A stretch of DNA of 64,000 nt, taken from Ectothiorhodospiraceae bacterium WFHF3C12 (GTDB lineage: Bacteria > Pseudomonadota > Gammaproteobacteria > Nitrococcales > Nitrococcaceae). Shown piece after piece: positions 17,359-25,851 of this stretch (position 1 is the first letter of the stretch; every line of letters begins with the position of its first letter). The stretch lies in assembly GCA_013519935.1 (NCBI GenBank), contig JACDUA010000004.1, forward strand, positions 39,926-103,925, read 5' to 3'. Both the position numbers and the translations under genes were made by a program. The notes beneath the pieces are model-generated. The model saw only the letters and a list, made by a program, of their open reading frames with translations. It did no database searches and had not been told where the DNA came from.

Positions 17359-17604
17359 TTACGAGCGCAGAAGGCCGCGGACCCCTACGACGCACAGACA
17401 CAGCCCTGCGAAAAAAGCGGCGCCGTTCATTACTACCGCGGGCAATCCGCTCGCCTCCACGCCGTATTTTGACGAGCTATACTCGGCGCTGGCCCCGAAC
17501 ACCATTTGCAGCAGTTCAAAACCCGAGAACCCGAATAGGATGAAACCGACAACGGCGAATAGCACGTAACCAGATCGGCCGGGTTCCTCTTCATGCTCAG
17601 TCAT
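17359..17604 (-). CDS. Cassette gene: small membrane protein
   Basis: 81 residues from ATG 17604 with GGTGGAAGC in front. An acidic N-terminus (MTEHEEEPGR) precedes a hydrophobic segment (YVLFAVVGFILFGFSGFELL), a polar loop with EYSSSKYGVEASG, and a second hydrophobic segment (GAAFFAGLCLCVVGVRGLL). I do not recognise the family. It ends 8 bp before the R'' box of the attC at 17280, the usual spacing in gene cassettes. A core-like GTTGGGT box (minus strand, 17611-17617) lies directly upstream, consistent with the boundary to a preceding cassette. Confidence 0.65.
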   Translation of the reverse strand: MTEHEEEPGRSGYVLFAVVGFILFGFSGFELLQMVFGASAEYSSSKYGVEASGLPAVVMNGAAFFAGLCLCVVGVRGLLRS

Positions 17605-17618
17605 GCTTCCACCCAACA

Positions 17619-17799
17619 GGTATTAGACGGAAATATTCCGTGTCATAACACGGAAACCTTCCGCATAATGCTTATCACCGCGGTTGCCTTAACGGGTCAA
17701 GCGCTCGCCGGATAGTTCCATAGCACGACCTCGGCGATCTGCTACCCCGGAGGCCAATGGAACTGCGTCATATCCGGAAACCCATGAGTGTTATGCGGA
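17619..17799. other. Large imperfect hairpin region, possible long attC
   Basis: Outer arms TCCGCATAA (17660-17668) and TTATGCGGA (17791-17799) enclose inner arms CCGGATAGTTCCAT (17708-17721) and ATGGAAC plus TATCCGG (17757-17777, with a 7-base bulge). The 140-bp span is within the size range of long attC sites, but the core boxes are imperfect. Just before it, ACGGAAATATTCCG (17628-17641) and ACACGGAAACCTTCCG are repeated small palindromes. Confidence 0.45.
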
Positions 17800-17860
17800 T
17801 TAAGAGTCATGGCGTCAGTTCTAACGCTTCAGCGGCAGCGGCACGACTGGCCGCAATGGC

Positions 17861-17951
17861 TCATCCTTGACCCCTGGCCTGCGAGGCAGCCGTTGACTCA
17901 GGCCTGCCGAACGAGGGGATGCGGGCGTCTGTAATGCTCCAAATTGCCGGC
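17861..17951. repeat. 90-bp direct repeat, right copy
   Basis: Same orientation and nearly the same sequence as 15677-15766. It closes the cassette-bearing segment on the right. The following 157 bp up to the crotonase stop hold nothing I recognise. Confidence 0.85.
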
Positions 17952-18108
17952 AAAGCCGATGTCAAACGTGAAGACGCAACCCTTCCACACTCCCCTTCCA
18001 CCTGGTCTCCTGCTCCCGGTTCGTCGGACGTCCTTACTGGACCGTAGTCGACGTACTCACCAACCGTAAGAGTAGCGAAATGGTTTCCTGTTCATCTCCG
18101 TCCTGTCC

Positions 18109-18945
18109 TCAGGTCTCGTGCAACATCCGCTGGACCGCGGCACGATGCGCTCCGGTAGTGAAGCAAATGGGCTCGGCGAACTCTTCCATGACGATGGCCT
18201 GCTCCCAGCTCATGTCGGCCACCTTGCGCATCTGCGTCTTGGCCATGGCGGTGACGTTCTCCGGCAGCTGGCAGACCTTATCCGCCCAGGCGGCGGCTTC
18301 GTCCAGCAGCTGATCGTGGCGCACGGTTCGGTTAACCAGACCCAGCCGGAGAGCCTCAGCCGCCGACACCCGCTCGCCGGAGATGAACAGCTCCATGGCC
18401 TTGTGGTAGCCCAGCGTCCGGGTCAGGTGCCAGTTGCAGCCAACCTCCGGCGCCAGGCCGATCTTTCCGAAGGCCATGACCAGCTCGGCGCGCTCCGAGG
18501 CCAGCAGGTAGTCGCAGGCGAAGGCGAAGGACAGGCCCACGCCGGCCGCAGGCCCGTTGATGGCGGCGATGACATGGGTGTCGGACTGGCTGAGCGACCG
18601 TGCAATGCCCCCGAACTGGTAGCGGATCCAGCGCCAGATGGTGGCCGCACCGTCCTCATCGCTCCGCGCGAACTCGTCTGCCCGGGCGATGAGCTCCATG
18701 TCGCCGCCGGCGCAGAAGGCCGGGTCGGTGCCGGTGAGGATAATCACACGGACATCGAGATCAGCAATCAGCTCGCGCAGTGTCTCGTGTAGCTGATAAC
18801 AGAGTACCGGCGTCAGGGAGTTGTAGCGCGCCGGGTTATTGAGGGTAACGGTGGCCACTGCGCCGTCGCGGTGGACGTCGACGTAGCGTCGCGTCTCCGA
18901 CCTACATTCCTCGATCAGGTTTCGGTATTGGGCTGTGTTATCCAT
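18109..18945 (-). CDS. Enoyl-CoA hydratase/isomerase family protein
   Basis: 278 residues; ATG 18945 is preceded by GGAGCGATC, so the longer frame upstream is rejected. Crotonase features are VATVTLNNPARYNSLTPVL, the oxyanion-hole segment GTDPAFCAGGDMELIA, and INGPAAGVGLSFAFACDYLL. Position 2 of the second oxyanion segment and the later GLAPEVGCNWHLTRTLG region suggest an isomerase or 2-(1,2-epoxy)-type member rather than a classical hydratase, but this is a weak inference. It is divergent from a frameshifted TetR gene with a palindromic operator between them, so that TetR was probably its former repressor. Confidence 0.88.
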   Translation of the reverse strand: MDNTAQYRNLIEECRSETRRYVDVHRDGAVATVTLNNPARYNSLTPVLCYQLHETLRELIADLDVRVIILTGTDPAFCAGGDMELIARADEFARSDEDGAATIWRWIRYQFGGIARSLSQSDTHVIAAINGPAAGVGLSFAFACDYLLASERAELVMAFGKIGLAPEVGCNWHLTRTLGYHKAMELFISGERVSAAEALRLGLVNRTVRHDQLLDEAAAWADKVCQLPENVTAMAKTQMRKVADMSWEQAIVMEEFAEPICFTTGAHRAAVQRMLHET

Positions 18946-19060
18946 GAAGATCGCTCCTCCGCCGTCGCGTCGATATCGCAACTGCCCCGCCAGGGCAACC
19001 GTCCGTAGGCAAGCGGGCCTCACGACACGCTAGTCGACCAGGCCATGGCTTTCAATAAGC

Positions 19061-19078
19061 AATGAAAACGGTTTCATT
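19061..19078. promoter_or_regulatory. Palindromic operator candidate
   Basis: AATGAAA-ACGG-TTTCATT has perfect 7-bp arms and lies between the divergent crotonase and TetR remnant. TetR-type regulators usually bind such palindromes. It remains although its likely regulator is broken. Confidence 0.55.
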
Positions 19079-19108
19079 ATATTCATGACCTATTGACGCA
19101 CACCCGGG

Positions 19109-19326
19109 ATGCGGGCGCAGACGCGCGGGCCCATTCTCGGGACTGCACTGGCCCTCGTCGCCCCGGGGTGGGTAGGTCGCCGGCGGACATACCCGCCGTG
19201 GCGGCGGACGCGGAAGTCTCCACTGGGCTTATCCACCGCTACTTCGGTTCCAAGGCAGCACTGTTCGACGCCGTACCTGGTGCCACACGGTCGGTTCAAA
19301 CGGTCCAAGATGATCTACGCGACTGA
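19109..19326 (+). pseudogene. Frameshifted and truncated TetR-family regulator
   Basis: One frame gives the first helix, GPILGTALALVAPGWVGR, equivalent to the usual ILxAALxLVAERG. Near 19180 the match shifts to another frame, which reads IPAVAADAEVSTGLIHRYFG then SKAALFDAV, the TetR helix-turn-helix. A stop at 19324-19326 follows soon after, so the ligand-binding domain is missing. It is a clear regulator remnant. The 150 bp after it hold nothing recognisable. Confidence 0.8.
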
Positions 19327-19480
19327 CCGCTTCGGTTCGACATTTGCCCCCAATCCACGATGGGCTTCGCGCACCGTACCTTCGCCTTCCTTTCATAAGC
19401 CGAGGCCACGAACCGGAGTCGGCGCAGAGTCGTATCACCCGGGGCCGGAATCACCGCCGCGGGACGCGACTGGAGGACAA

Positions 19481-19891
19481 TCATTCATGCCCCAGTTGAG
19501 CGAGGCCTGCCTTGTTGTCCCACTCCACCCATGCTTCAACAATCCGTCCTTCCTCAATGCGGTAGATGGCGATGTAGTCCGCGACCATCTTCCTGTTGCT
19601 CGGCGGGAAAGGGCCCAGCGGGCCGGACTGCGTACCAATGAAGCGGTGGCGCGCCGCGACCTTGTCGTCCTCGGCGATGAGGTCAAGCAAGTCCTCTTTA
19701 CCGTCGGGAAAGGCCGTTGTCTCGGACTCGAGGAACCCGATCAGGTCATCCAGGCTTCTGACACCCGGCTCCCCGGCCGCGTAGCTGTGACGGACAAAGC
19801 CCGGCGAGACGATGGTGCGAAGGTCGGTCCACGCCGAGGCATTGATGGCCTCGACGAAGGCTCGGACCAGCTCCTTGTTGGTGTCGCTCAC
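19481..19891 (-). CDS. SnoaL-like / NTF2-fold protein
   Basis: 136 residues from GTG 19891, which has an excellent GGAGGT box five bases upstream. The chain fits the SnoaL-like polyketide-cyclase/ester-cyclase group: ELVRAFVEAINASAWTDLRT, a FVRHSY segment, LDDLIGFLESETTAFPD, DDKVAARHRFIGTQSGPLG and the end YRIEEGRIVEAWVEWDN. Members are small alpha-beta barrels that act as cyclases, isomerases or hydrolases, and most remain uncharacterised. It lies 54 bp downstream of the TPR protein gene on the same strand. Confidence 0.85.
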   Translation of the reverse strand: MSDTNKELVRAFVEAINASAWTDLRTIVSPGFVRHSYAAGEPGVRSLDDLIGFLESETTAFPDGKEDLLDLIAEDDKVAARHRFIGTQSGPLGPFPPSNRKMVADYIAIYRIEEGRIVEAWVEWDNKAGLAQLGHE

Positions 19892-19945
19892 GCCTGACCT
19901 CCAGGTCCGCGGCCGTTCCAGCTGGCGATGCACGACACCGCCGAA

Positions 19946-21790
19946 TCATTGCCCTGCACGATGGGTGATTCGCCACTTGATCTCCCGCTCCGGCACGTAG
20001 CTGCAGAACAGGCCCGTCCTCACCGAATTGGACAGGTGCCTGCCCAGGGCCGGGTGTACCTTTCCAACACGGCGGATCGCATGACGGATGCGCCATGTCA
20101 CCGACGATCGTGCGCGCTCGGCGAGGTCCCCCATGCGACGCCGCCGGCCACCGATGCCGAGCGCCCTGGAAAGCCCTTCAACCAGCCGGTCGAGCTCGGT
20201 GCGCAGCGTTTCCGCATGACCGACGTCGTTCATGTCCTCCGCCTCGGCCAGTTCTTCCTGAAGCTCCCGAATCCGGAGCTTGAGCGCCTGGCGGCCCCGC
20301 TCGTCGAGCACGGCTTCTCCGGCATCGTCGTCTTCACGCCCTGCCAGGTCGAGGCAATGGAACTCCTCGCCCGGCCTCGCCAGCAACCGGACCAGGTCGT
20401 GCAGGCCTTTCAGGTCCGGCAGGGCTGAGCGTACGCCTTCGAAATCGACCCACCAGCCGGCCCCCTCGCGGGACAGGGCCGCCTCGGAAGCTGCACCCGC
20501 GCCTGCTCGCGGAGCCGCCGGCCTGTGCAGTACGCTTCCTCCTAGCAGCCGACACCCCTCGGCAACGAGGGCAATATCCTCCTCGCGGCGAAACGGGTTG
20601 TAGGCGACAAGCCATTCGAATGCCTCGCCCGGCTCGGGCTCGCGGCCGTGCGTAATACGCCGGCGGAACTCGGTATCGAACAACGTGAGGAAACGCCGTG
20701 CCTTGTCCCATTGGCCGAGATGAGCGCAGGCCATGGCGGAGAAGGCGGGTATGTCGATGATCATCACGCCCGCGGCGCGCTCGGCGGTCTTCAGCGCTTG
20801 CTCGAAGTCGCCCATGACGAACGGCGGGAAGGCCGCGTAAGCATAGTAGTAGTTGGGATGGTAGGGATTGAGCCGCGTGGCCTTCTCCGCGTGGGCCAGC
20901 GCGGCCTCGGGGCGACCGAGATAGACTTCCGCCGGGACGAGCTGGATCAGCAACTCGGCGTCATTCGGGGCGAGCGCGACGGCCCGGTCGATATACCACG
21001 ACGCACGGGCGAATTCCCGGCGATAGAGCAGGATGCGGCCGACAACAAGATGCAGCCAGGGGTTGCGGTCGTCGATCGCCAGTGCCCTGTGCGCGTAGTC
21101 GTAAGCCCGCCGGCCTATCTCCTCGAACTCCCCCCAGAAGTCGCAGCTCCACTCGTTGAACCAGGACAATGCGATGCCGCCCAGGGCGGCGGAGGATTGG
21201 GGGTCGCGATCCAGGATCTGCTCGAACAGTTCGCGTGCCTGCTCGTCGGACTGGCGCGTGCCGTACTTCAGCAGGGCGATTCCCCGCGCGACGATCTCGA
21301 AATCCGCCAGCGTCTCAGGCGTGCGGATGCGGCTTCGCCGCAGCACGTCGCCAAAGACCTGTGCCGAGAACGTGGCGGCGAGGCGGGCGGTGACCTCGTC
21401 GATTACGCCGAGGGGATCGTCCGAGTCGATCTCCAGGTTCTCGTGCCAGACCGGGGTCGCATCCGACGCGGCCACGAGGGTCACCGCGGCTCTCAATACC
21501 GTGCCCAGCGCCGCCAGCCGCCCCGTGAGAACGTAGTCCGCACCAAGCCGGGCCGCCGCCTCGTTTTCGGGTAGGTCACCCACCGCCGCCGCTGACTGCG
21601 CGGCGATCACCTCGATCCCTCCAAAGCGGGTCAGTTCGCCGATCAGGGCCTCGCCAACCAGGATTGAAAGCGCCGCATTGTCGCGCAGCGCCACGTCGCC
21701 GCGGAAAGGCAGGATGGCCACGACCGGCGCCGCCCGGGAGGCTCCATGGCTCGCGCTCACTGTCCCGTGCCTCACATCGTGAGTGTTCAC
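19946..21790 (-). CDS. TolB-N-like/TPR protein with shared C-terminal module
   Basis: About 614 residues from GTG 21790, which has AGGAAGG six bases upstream. The frame continues further but only as a shadow of the divergent gene. Residues ~22-145 form the FlgO/TolB-N-like domain often found in cyclase-linked regulators (VAILPFRGDVALRDNAALSI, ARLGADYVLTGRL). Residues ~170-430 are TPR repeats (LALSWFNEW..., YYAYAAFPPFVMGDFEQAL). The last ~170 residues (LPDLKGLHDLVRLLARPGEE to SVRTGLFCSYVPEREIKW) match the end of the protein at 23670. I do not know a name for that module. A shared palindrome lies directly upstream. Confidence 0.75.
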   Translation of the reverse strand: MNTHDVRHGTVSASHGASRAAPVVAILPFRGDVALRDNAALSILVGEALIGELTRFGGIEVIAAQSAAAVGDLPENEAAARLGADYVLTGRLAALGTVLRAAVTLVAASDATPVWHENLEIDSDDPLGVIDEVTARLAATFSAQVFGDVLRRSRIRTPETLADFEIVARGIALLKYGTRQSDEQARELFEQILDRDPQSSAALGGIALSWFNEWSCDFWGEFEEIGRRAYDYAHRALAIDDRNPWLHLVVGRILLYRREFARASWYIDRAVALAPNDAELLIQLVPAEVYLGRPEAALAHAEKATRLNPYHPNYYYAYAAFPPFVMGDFEQALKTAERAAGVMIIDIPAFSAMACAHLGQWDKARRFLTLFDTEFRRRITHGREPEPGEAFEWLVAYNPFRREEDIALVAEGCRLLGGSVLHRPAAPRAGAGAASEAALSREGAGWWVDFEGVRSALPDLKGLHDLVRLLARPGEEFHCLDLAGREDDDAGEAVLDERGRQALKLRIRELQEELAEAEDMNDVGHAETLRTELDRLVEGLSRALGIGGRRRRMGDLAERARSSVTWRIRHAIRRVGKVHPALGRHLSNSVRTGLFCSYVPEREIKWRITHRAGQ

Positions 21791-21791
21791 C

Positions 21792-21809
21792 TCACGCCTT
21801 CCTGGGTGA
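21792..21809. promoter_or_regulatory. Palindromic motif upstream of TPR gene, shared with 25754
   Basis: TCACGCCTTCCTGGGTGA, nearly the same as the motif at 25754-25770 in front of the second TPR gene. It can extend to GTTCACC...GGGTGAAC here. It overlaps the ribosome-site region of the 21790 start and lies between divergent genes. Confidence 0.5.
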
Positions 21810-21895
21810 ACGGCGGCTGAAGGCACCACACTCAAGCATAGTCCACGGCGTCTGGCGCCTCCAGCCGGTATCTCAAGCCCAAGGAGGACGATGAA

Positions 21896-22840
21896 ATGGC
21901 GAAGTACCGGCACCACCTGCCCCAGCTCGACGGCGGCCTGTTCGTGACCGACGGGGGCATCGAGACCACCCTTATCTTTCATGATGGCCAGGACCTGCCC
22001 CACTTCGCGGCCTTCCATCTGCTGAAGGACGAGACCGGCACGGAACTGCTGCGCGACTACTTCCGCCGCCACGCGCGGGTTGCCCGGGCAAATGGCACCG
22101 GCTTCATCTTTGAGAGCGCCACGTGGCGGTCGAGTCCGGACTGGGGCGCGAGGCTCGGCTATTCGGCCGAGGAGCTGGACGCGGCGAACCGCAAGGCGAT
22201 CGCCATGCTCCTGGACCTTCGCGCTGAATTCGAGTCAGCCGACATGCCCTGCGTCGTCAGCGGCTGCATTGGTCCAAGGGGCGACGGCTACGACCCCGGC
22301 CAGGTGATGACCGTCGATGACGCGCAGGCCTATCACGCGGCTCAGGCGCGGAGCTTCGCCGAGGCGGGCGCTGACATGATCACCTCGATCACCACGACCA
22401 ACGTCCCCGAGGCGATCGGCATCGCCCGGGCGGCGCAAGCCGAGGGCATGCCCGTGGTCATCTCCTTCACCGTCGAGACCGACGGCCGCCTGCCGACCGG
22501 CCAGACGCTGGCCGAGGCAATCGGGCTCGTGGACGAAGCCACCGGCAACGGGCCGGCCTACTACATGGTCAACTGCGCCCATCCGAGCCACTTCGAGAAC
22601 GTGCTCAATGGCGAGCCGTGGATGGAGCGCCTGCGCGGGCTGCGCTGTAACGCCTCGAAGAAGAGTCACGCCGAACTGGACGAAGCCGACGAGCTGGATG
22701 CCGGGAACCCGGTGGAGCTCGGTGCCGATTACGCGGCCCTGCGGCAGCGCTTCCCGCGGATCAACGTGGTTGGCGGATGCTGCGGCACCGATCACCGGCA
22801 TATCCACGAAATCTGCGTGGCCTGCAAGAGCGCCGCGTAA
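21896..22840 (+). CDS. Homocysteine S-methyltransferase family protein
   Basis: 314 residues with AAGGAGGAC nine bases before the ATG. The zinc-binding cysteines of the pfam02574 family are present: Cys in YYMVNCAHPSHF (about residue 225) and the adjacent pair GGCCGTDHRHI (about residue 295). Early motifs include LFVTDGGIETTLIF and SCGFIFESATWR-like FIFESATWRSSPDWG. It should move a methyl group to homocysteine or a related thiol from a donor such as S-methylmethionine or betaine; the donor is undetermined. It is divergent from the TPR gene and lies 185 bp upstream of a GNAT gene. Confidence 0.9.
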   Translation: MAKYRHHLPQLDGGLFVTDGGIETTLIFHDGQDLPHFAAFHLLKDETGTELLRDYFRRHARVARANGTGFIFESATWRSSPDWGARLGYSAEELDAANRKAIAMLLDLRAEFESADMPCVVSGCIGPRGDGYDPGQVMTVDDAQAYHAAQARSFAEAGADMITSITTTNVPEAIGIARAAQAEGMPVVISFTVETDGRLPTGQTLAEAIGLVDEATGNGPAYYMVNCAHPSHFENVLNGEPWMERLRGLRCNASKKSHAELDEADELDAGNPVELGADYAALRQRFPRINVVGGCCGTDHRHIHEICVACKSAA

Positions 22841-23025
22841 TGACGCTATCGCCGGGCGGGTCCCGGCCATTGGAGTCCCGGCGGCAGCGTGTTCGGGTCG
22901 GAGGGCGGCGGGCCGTCGCCCTCCCCGACCCGTTGATCCGCGGCCATACCTGGCACGTCGGTCGCCCGGTCGGCGCCGTCGCAAGCGCGGCAGGAGGGGC
23001 CACCATCAGCACTGGAGGTGCAGCA

Positions 23026-23712
23026 ATGTTGTGCGTTTACGGGCCGGCTGGCTCACATTTCAACATCCGCTGGGCGCGGCACGCGGATGCGATTGATATC
23101 GCGCGGTTGTTCCTGATGTCGTCCGACGGGCTCGCCGCCTACATCTGGGGCGCGCACGCCCAGGGCGGGCAGTCGCTTGAAGAGCTCGGCGCGGCGCGCT
23201 ATGCCCGCGAAGGCGTGGCCTTCTCCTATCAGAACTGCCTGCTCGCCAGCCGTGAACAGGAGGTTCTGGGCATGCTCCATGCCTTTCGGATGCCGACGCG
23301 CAATCCGGAGGAGATCGAGCCTGACCCCGTCCTGCGTCCCTATGCCGAGCTCGAGGATGCCGGCTCGCTGTATATCTCGGGTCTGGCCGTGTATCAGCGA
23401 CACCGCCGCACGGGGGTCGGCGGGGCCCTTCTTGACTGCGCCGAGGCCCTCGCGATCCAGCGCGGGCTGCCGCGCCTCTCACTCATCTGCTTCGAGCGAA
23501 ACGCCTACGCGCGTGCCTTCTACGCCCGCAGGGGATTCGACGTGTTGGACCGGCGTCCGGTTACGCCGCATCCGGCGCTGCACTACAGCGACGGCGATGC
23601 GCTGCTCATGGTACGCCCCGTGGATGCTTCGGACGCGGCGACGAGGAGCGGGCTATCCAGCTATATCCGTCACGTTTCCCACTCGATGGGAACACGCGGG
23701 TCGGGCTCATAG
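23026..23712 (+). CDS. GNAT family N-acetyltransferase
   Basis: 228 residues; ATG 23026 follows GGAGGT at good spacing, whereas the longer frame upstream has no site. The GNAT elements are IRWARHADAIDIARLF, LYISGLAVYQRHRRTGVGGA (strand 4 and acetyl-CoA loop) and the terminal ICFERNAYARAFYARRGFDV. The insert around residues 60-110 is unusually long for a minimal GNAT. The substrate is unknown. Its last 43 bp overlap the convergent TPR gene end, so both stops are read through each other's coding DNA. Confidence 0.88.
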   Translation: MLCVYGPAGSHFNIRWARHADAIDIARLFLMSSDGLAAYIWGAHAQGGQSLEELGAARYAREGVAFSYQNCLLASREQEVLGMLHAFRMPTRNPEEIEPDPVLRPYAELEDAGSLYISGLAVYQRHRRTGVGGALLDCAEALAIQRGLPRLSLICFERNAYARAFYARRGFDVLDRRPVTPHPALHYSDGDALLMVRPVDASDAATRSGLSSYIRHVSHSMGTRGSGS

Positions 23713-25715
23713 GCGAAGTAGGCGCCGGTGCGAACCGTCCGGCCGAGGTGCTCGGCGAGCTGCGGATGATGTTGGGCGATCCGGTCGAGGGCATAGCGCA
23801 GGGAGCGGGTTGCGCTGGTGCGCGCCCGCTCGACGCCGCCGCCGATGGTGCGGGCCCGACCGTTCAAGCCGACCCCGCGGCGCAGCTCCTCCACCAGGAA
23901 CTCGCGATCTGTCCGGGCCAACGAGGCACGTTCGAAATCGTTGTTCGCCTCGGCCTCCGCGATGTCCTCCTCGACCTCGGCCAGCCGCTCGCGGTAGGCC
24001 TCGCGCGCCCTGGAATCGAACACCTCCAACCCGCGTTCCGCCCCGAGGTGCAGCGACTCCGACGCACTGCCGGTGGGGAGCGCGCCGCGCTCGACGGTCA
24101 CCAGGTCCAGAACGTGAAACTCTCGGCCCGGCTCGGACAGGAGTCGCTGTAAGTAGCGCATGCCCTTGAGGTCCCTGAGGAGAACCGTCCTGCCCCCATA
24201 GGTGATCGTGCGGGTGTCGCCTTCACGACGAAACACGCAACGCTCGCCTTGCACCTCGGGGGGATCGGCCTTCACCGGAGCTCCCTCCCGGGCCCGGTCC
24301 GCCCAGGTCGTCGCACCCAGCTCGTCCAGGGCGCGGCATGCGGCATCGAGCTCCAGCTCCGCCATCGTGTCGTGACCCTCGGCCCGATAGGCCCGGGCAA
24401 GCTCGATGCGCAGGTTGGCCGCCTCGAAGGGCATGCCCAGCTCGGCCCATTCCATGACCGCCCTGGTGAGGTCCCGGATGGCATCGTCCGTCCGTCGCTC
24501 CTCCAACGCAACGCGTCCCATCGCGGCGAGGGCCGAATTGCGCAGAGTCTGACTCTGATAGCGCTCCGCGATCTCCGCGAGCTCGTTCGCGGCCGCACGC
24601 GCGACCTCGATATGTTCTGTCGCCAACGCGATGACCACCTGGGCATCGAGCAAGGGCGCCCGTCGCAGGCTTCCCGACGGCGGGCGCTCCTTCGACGGGA
24701 TATCGAAGGGGTGCTCCAGCGCGTTCTCGATGAGCGCGAACGCTTCGTACCACCGCCCCTGCGCCAGCCGTAACATCGCCAGTCCTGGCTGGGGGAGCCA
24801 GGCATTCTGTTGCGCGGCCAGATACGCTTCTTCGGCGCCGGCGAAGTCACCCTTGCGTAATCGCGCGTTGCCCAACTCCGTGAGCGGCCAGCCGAACTCG
24901 CGTCGCAGCCACGGGCGCAGTTCCTCGCAGGCCTGCAAGGCCTCCTGCTCGGCGGTTTCGCATGGACCCCGCAGGCGGGCAATCTCCGCTCGATGGACTC
25001 GGCAACGCCCACCCAACCCCCCGAATGCGGCGCGCCGGCGCCAGTGCTCCATCGCTTCCGTCCACGCCTCGGCGCGGTCGTGCTGTCCAACCCACTGCAT
25101 GGCGCAGATGAGCTCACACCACATCTGGCCCGTGGTGAGCGGATCGAGCTCCCCCGCGCTCAGCTCGACGGCGACGTCGTCCAGCGTGCGCAACCCTTCA
25201 TCGATGTGCCCGTCATGGATGCGGACCCGTGCCAGTCCTACGCGCCCGATGATCGCGGGCGCGGCAAGAGCGTGTCGCTGTCCCCTCTCGATGGCCTGCC
25301 GCGCCCAGCGCCCCGCTTCGGGCATGTCGCCGCACATGAAGCGCTCGTACGTTCGAACCGCGGCGAGCCACGCCCACACCGGGCTGTCCGTGGCGTCGCT
25401 CACCAGGCGTTCCGCCCGCGATAGCCACGCGCGGACGGTGGCCATCAGGCCCGTGTCCATCATGAGGTACATGCCCACCATCACCGCGGCGAGCGCAGCG
25501 TCGCGGGTGCGGCCGGCATCCCGGTGAAGCCGGTAGAGCTCGGTGTACGCGCTCAGGGTGCCTTCAAGGTCGCCGGCGCCGTAGGCCGCCCTCGCCTCCA
25601 GATCCAGCACCTCGGCCGACGGCGGACCCGGCAGTTCCGCCAGCAAGGCGCGCGCCCGGGCGAACTCCCCGGCGTCGACCGCGGCCTGGATCGCCGACGT
25701 GCTTGCGTTCGTCAC
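23670..25715 (-). CDS. Large TPR protein with shared C-terminal module
   Basis: About 681 residues from GTG 25715 with GAGGAG upstream. Residues ~1-480 are helical TPR-like repeats (AIQAAVDAGEFARARALLAE, GAGDLEGTLSAYTELYRLHR and so on). The C-terminal ~220 residues (LLRDLKGMRYLQRLLSEPGR to RTVRTGAYFAYEPDPRVPIEW) are homologous to the end of the protein at 19946. There is no visible ATPase or HTH motif, so it may be a protein-interaction or signalling component. The nearby DUF1326-DUF2182 pair starts divergently, and a palindrome shared with the other TPR gene sits in that gap. Confidence 0.75.
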   Translation of the reverse strand: MTNASTSAIQAAVDAGEFARARALLAELPGPPSAEVLDLEARAAYGAGDLEGTLSAYTELYRLHRDAGRTRDAALAAVMVGMYLMMDTGLMATVRAWLSRAERLVSDATDSPVWAWLAAVRTYERFMCGDMPEAGRWARQAIERGQRHALAAPAIIGRVGLARVRIHDGHIDEGLRTLDDVAVELSAGELDPLTTGQMWCELICAMQWVGQHDRAEAWTEAMEHWRRRAAFGGLGGRCRVHRAEIARLRGPCETAEQEALQACEELRPWLRREFGWPLTELGNARLRKGDFAGAEEAYLAAQQNAWLPQPGLAMLRLAQGRWYEAFALIENALEHPFDIPSKERPPSGSLRRAPLLDAQVVIALATEHIEVARAAANELAEIAERYQSQTLRNSALAAMGRVALEERRTDDAIRDLTRAVMEWAELGMPFEAANLRIELARAYRAEGHDTMAELELDAACRALDELGATTWADRAREGAPVKADPPEVQGERCVFRREGDTRTITYGGRTVLLRDLKGMRYLQRLLSEPGREFHVLDLVTVERGALPTGSASESLHLGAERGLEVFDSRAREAYRERLAEVEEDIAEAEANNDFERASLARTDREFLVEELRRGVGLNGRARTIGGGVERARTSATRSLRYALDRIAQHHPQLAEHLGRTVRTGAYFAYEPDPRVPIEWET

Positions 25716-25753
25716 CGTGGACTCCTCGCGTGTCGCGGATGTCACAAGGTTTG

Positions 25754-25770
25754 TCACGCCTTCGGGGTGA
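25754..25770. promoter_or_regulatory. Palindromic motif upstream of second TPR gene
   Basis: TCACGCCTTCGGGGTGA, with arms TCAC and GTGA. It nearly matches 21792-21809 in front of the paralogous TPR gene. It lies between that gene and the divergent DUF1326 gene, about 40 bp from the chosen GTG start. Confidence 0.5.
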
Positions 25771-25851
25771 GTGCCCAGAGCATGTCATAGGACAGTTCGC
25801 GAGGGCATTCAACCCGAGTGAAAGCTCTCATGCATGAAGGAGGAGAGAATC

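Noticed and set aside
21791..22072. N-terminal extension of the TPR frame
   Set aside because: It lies over the homocysteine methyltransferase gene and its residues match no family; a strong ribosome site favours the 21790 start.
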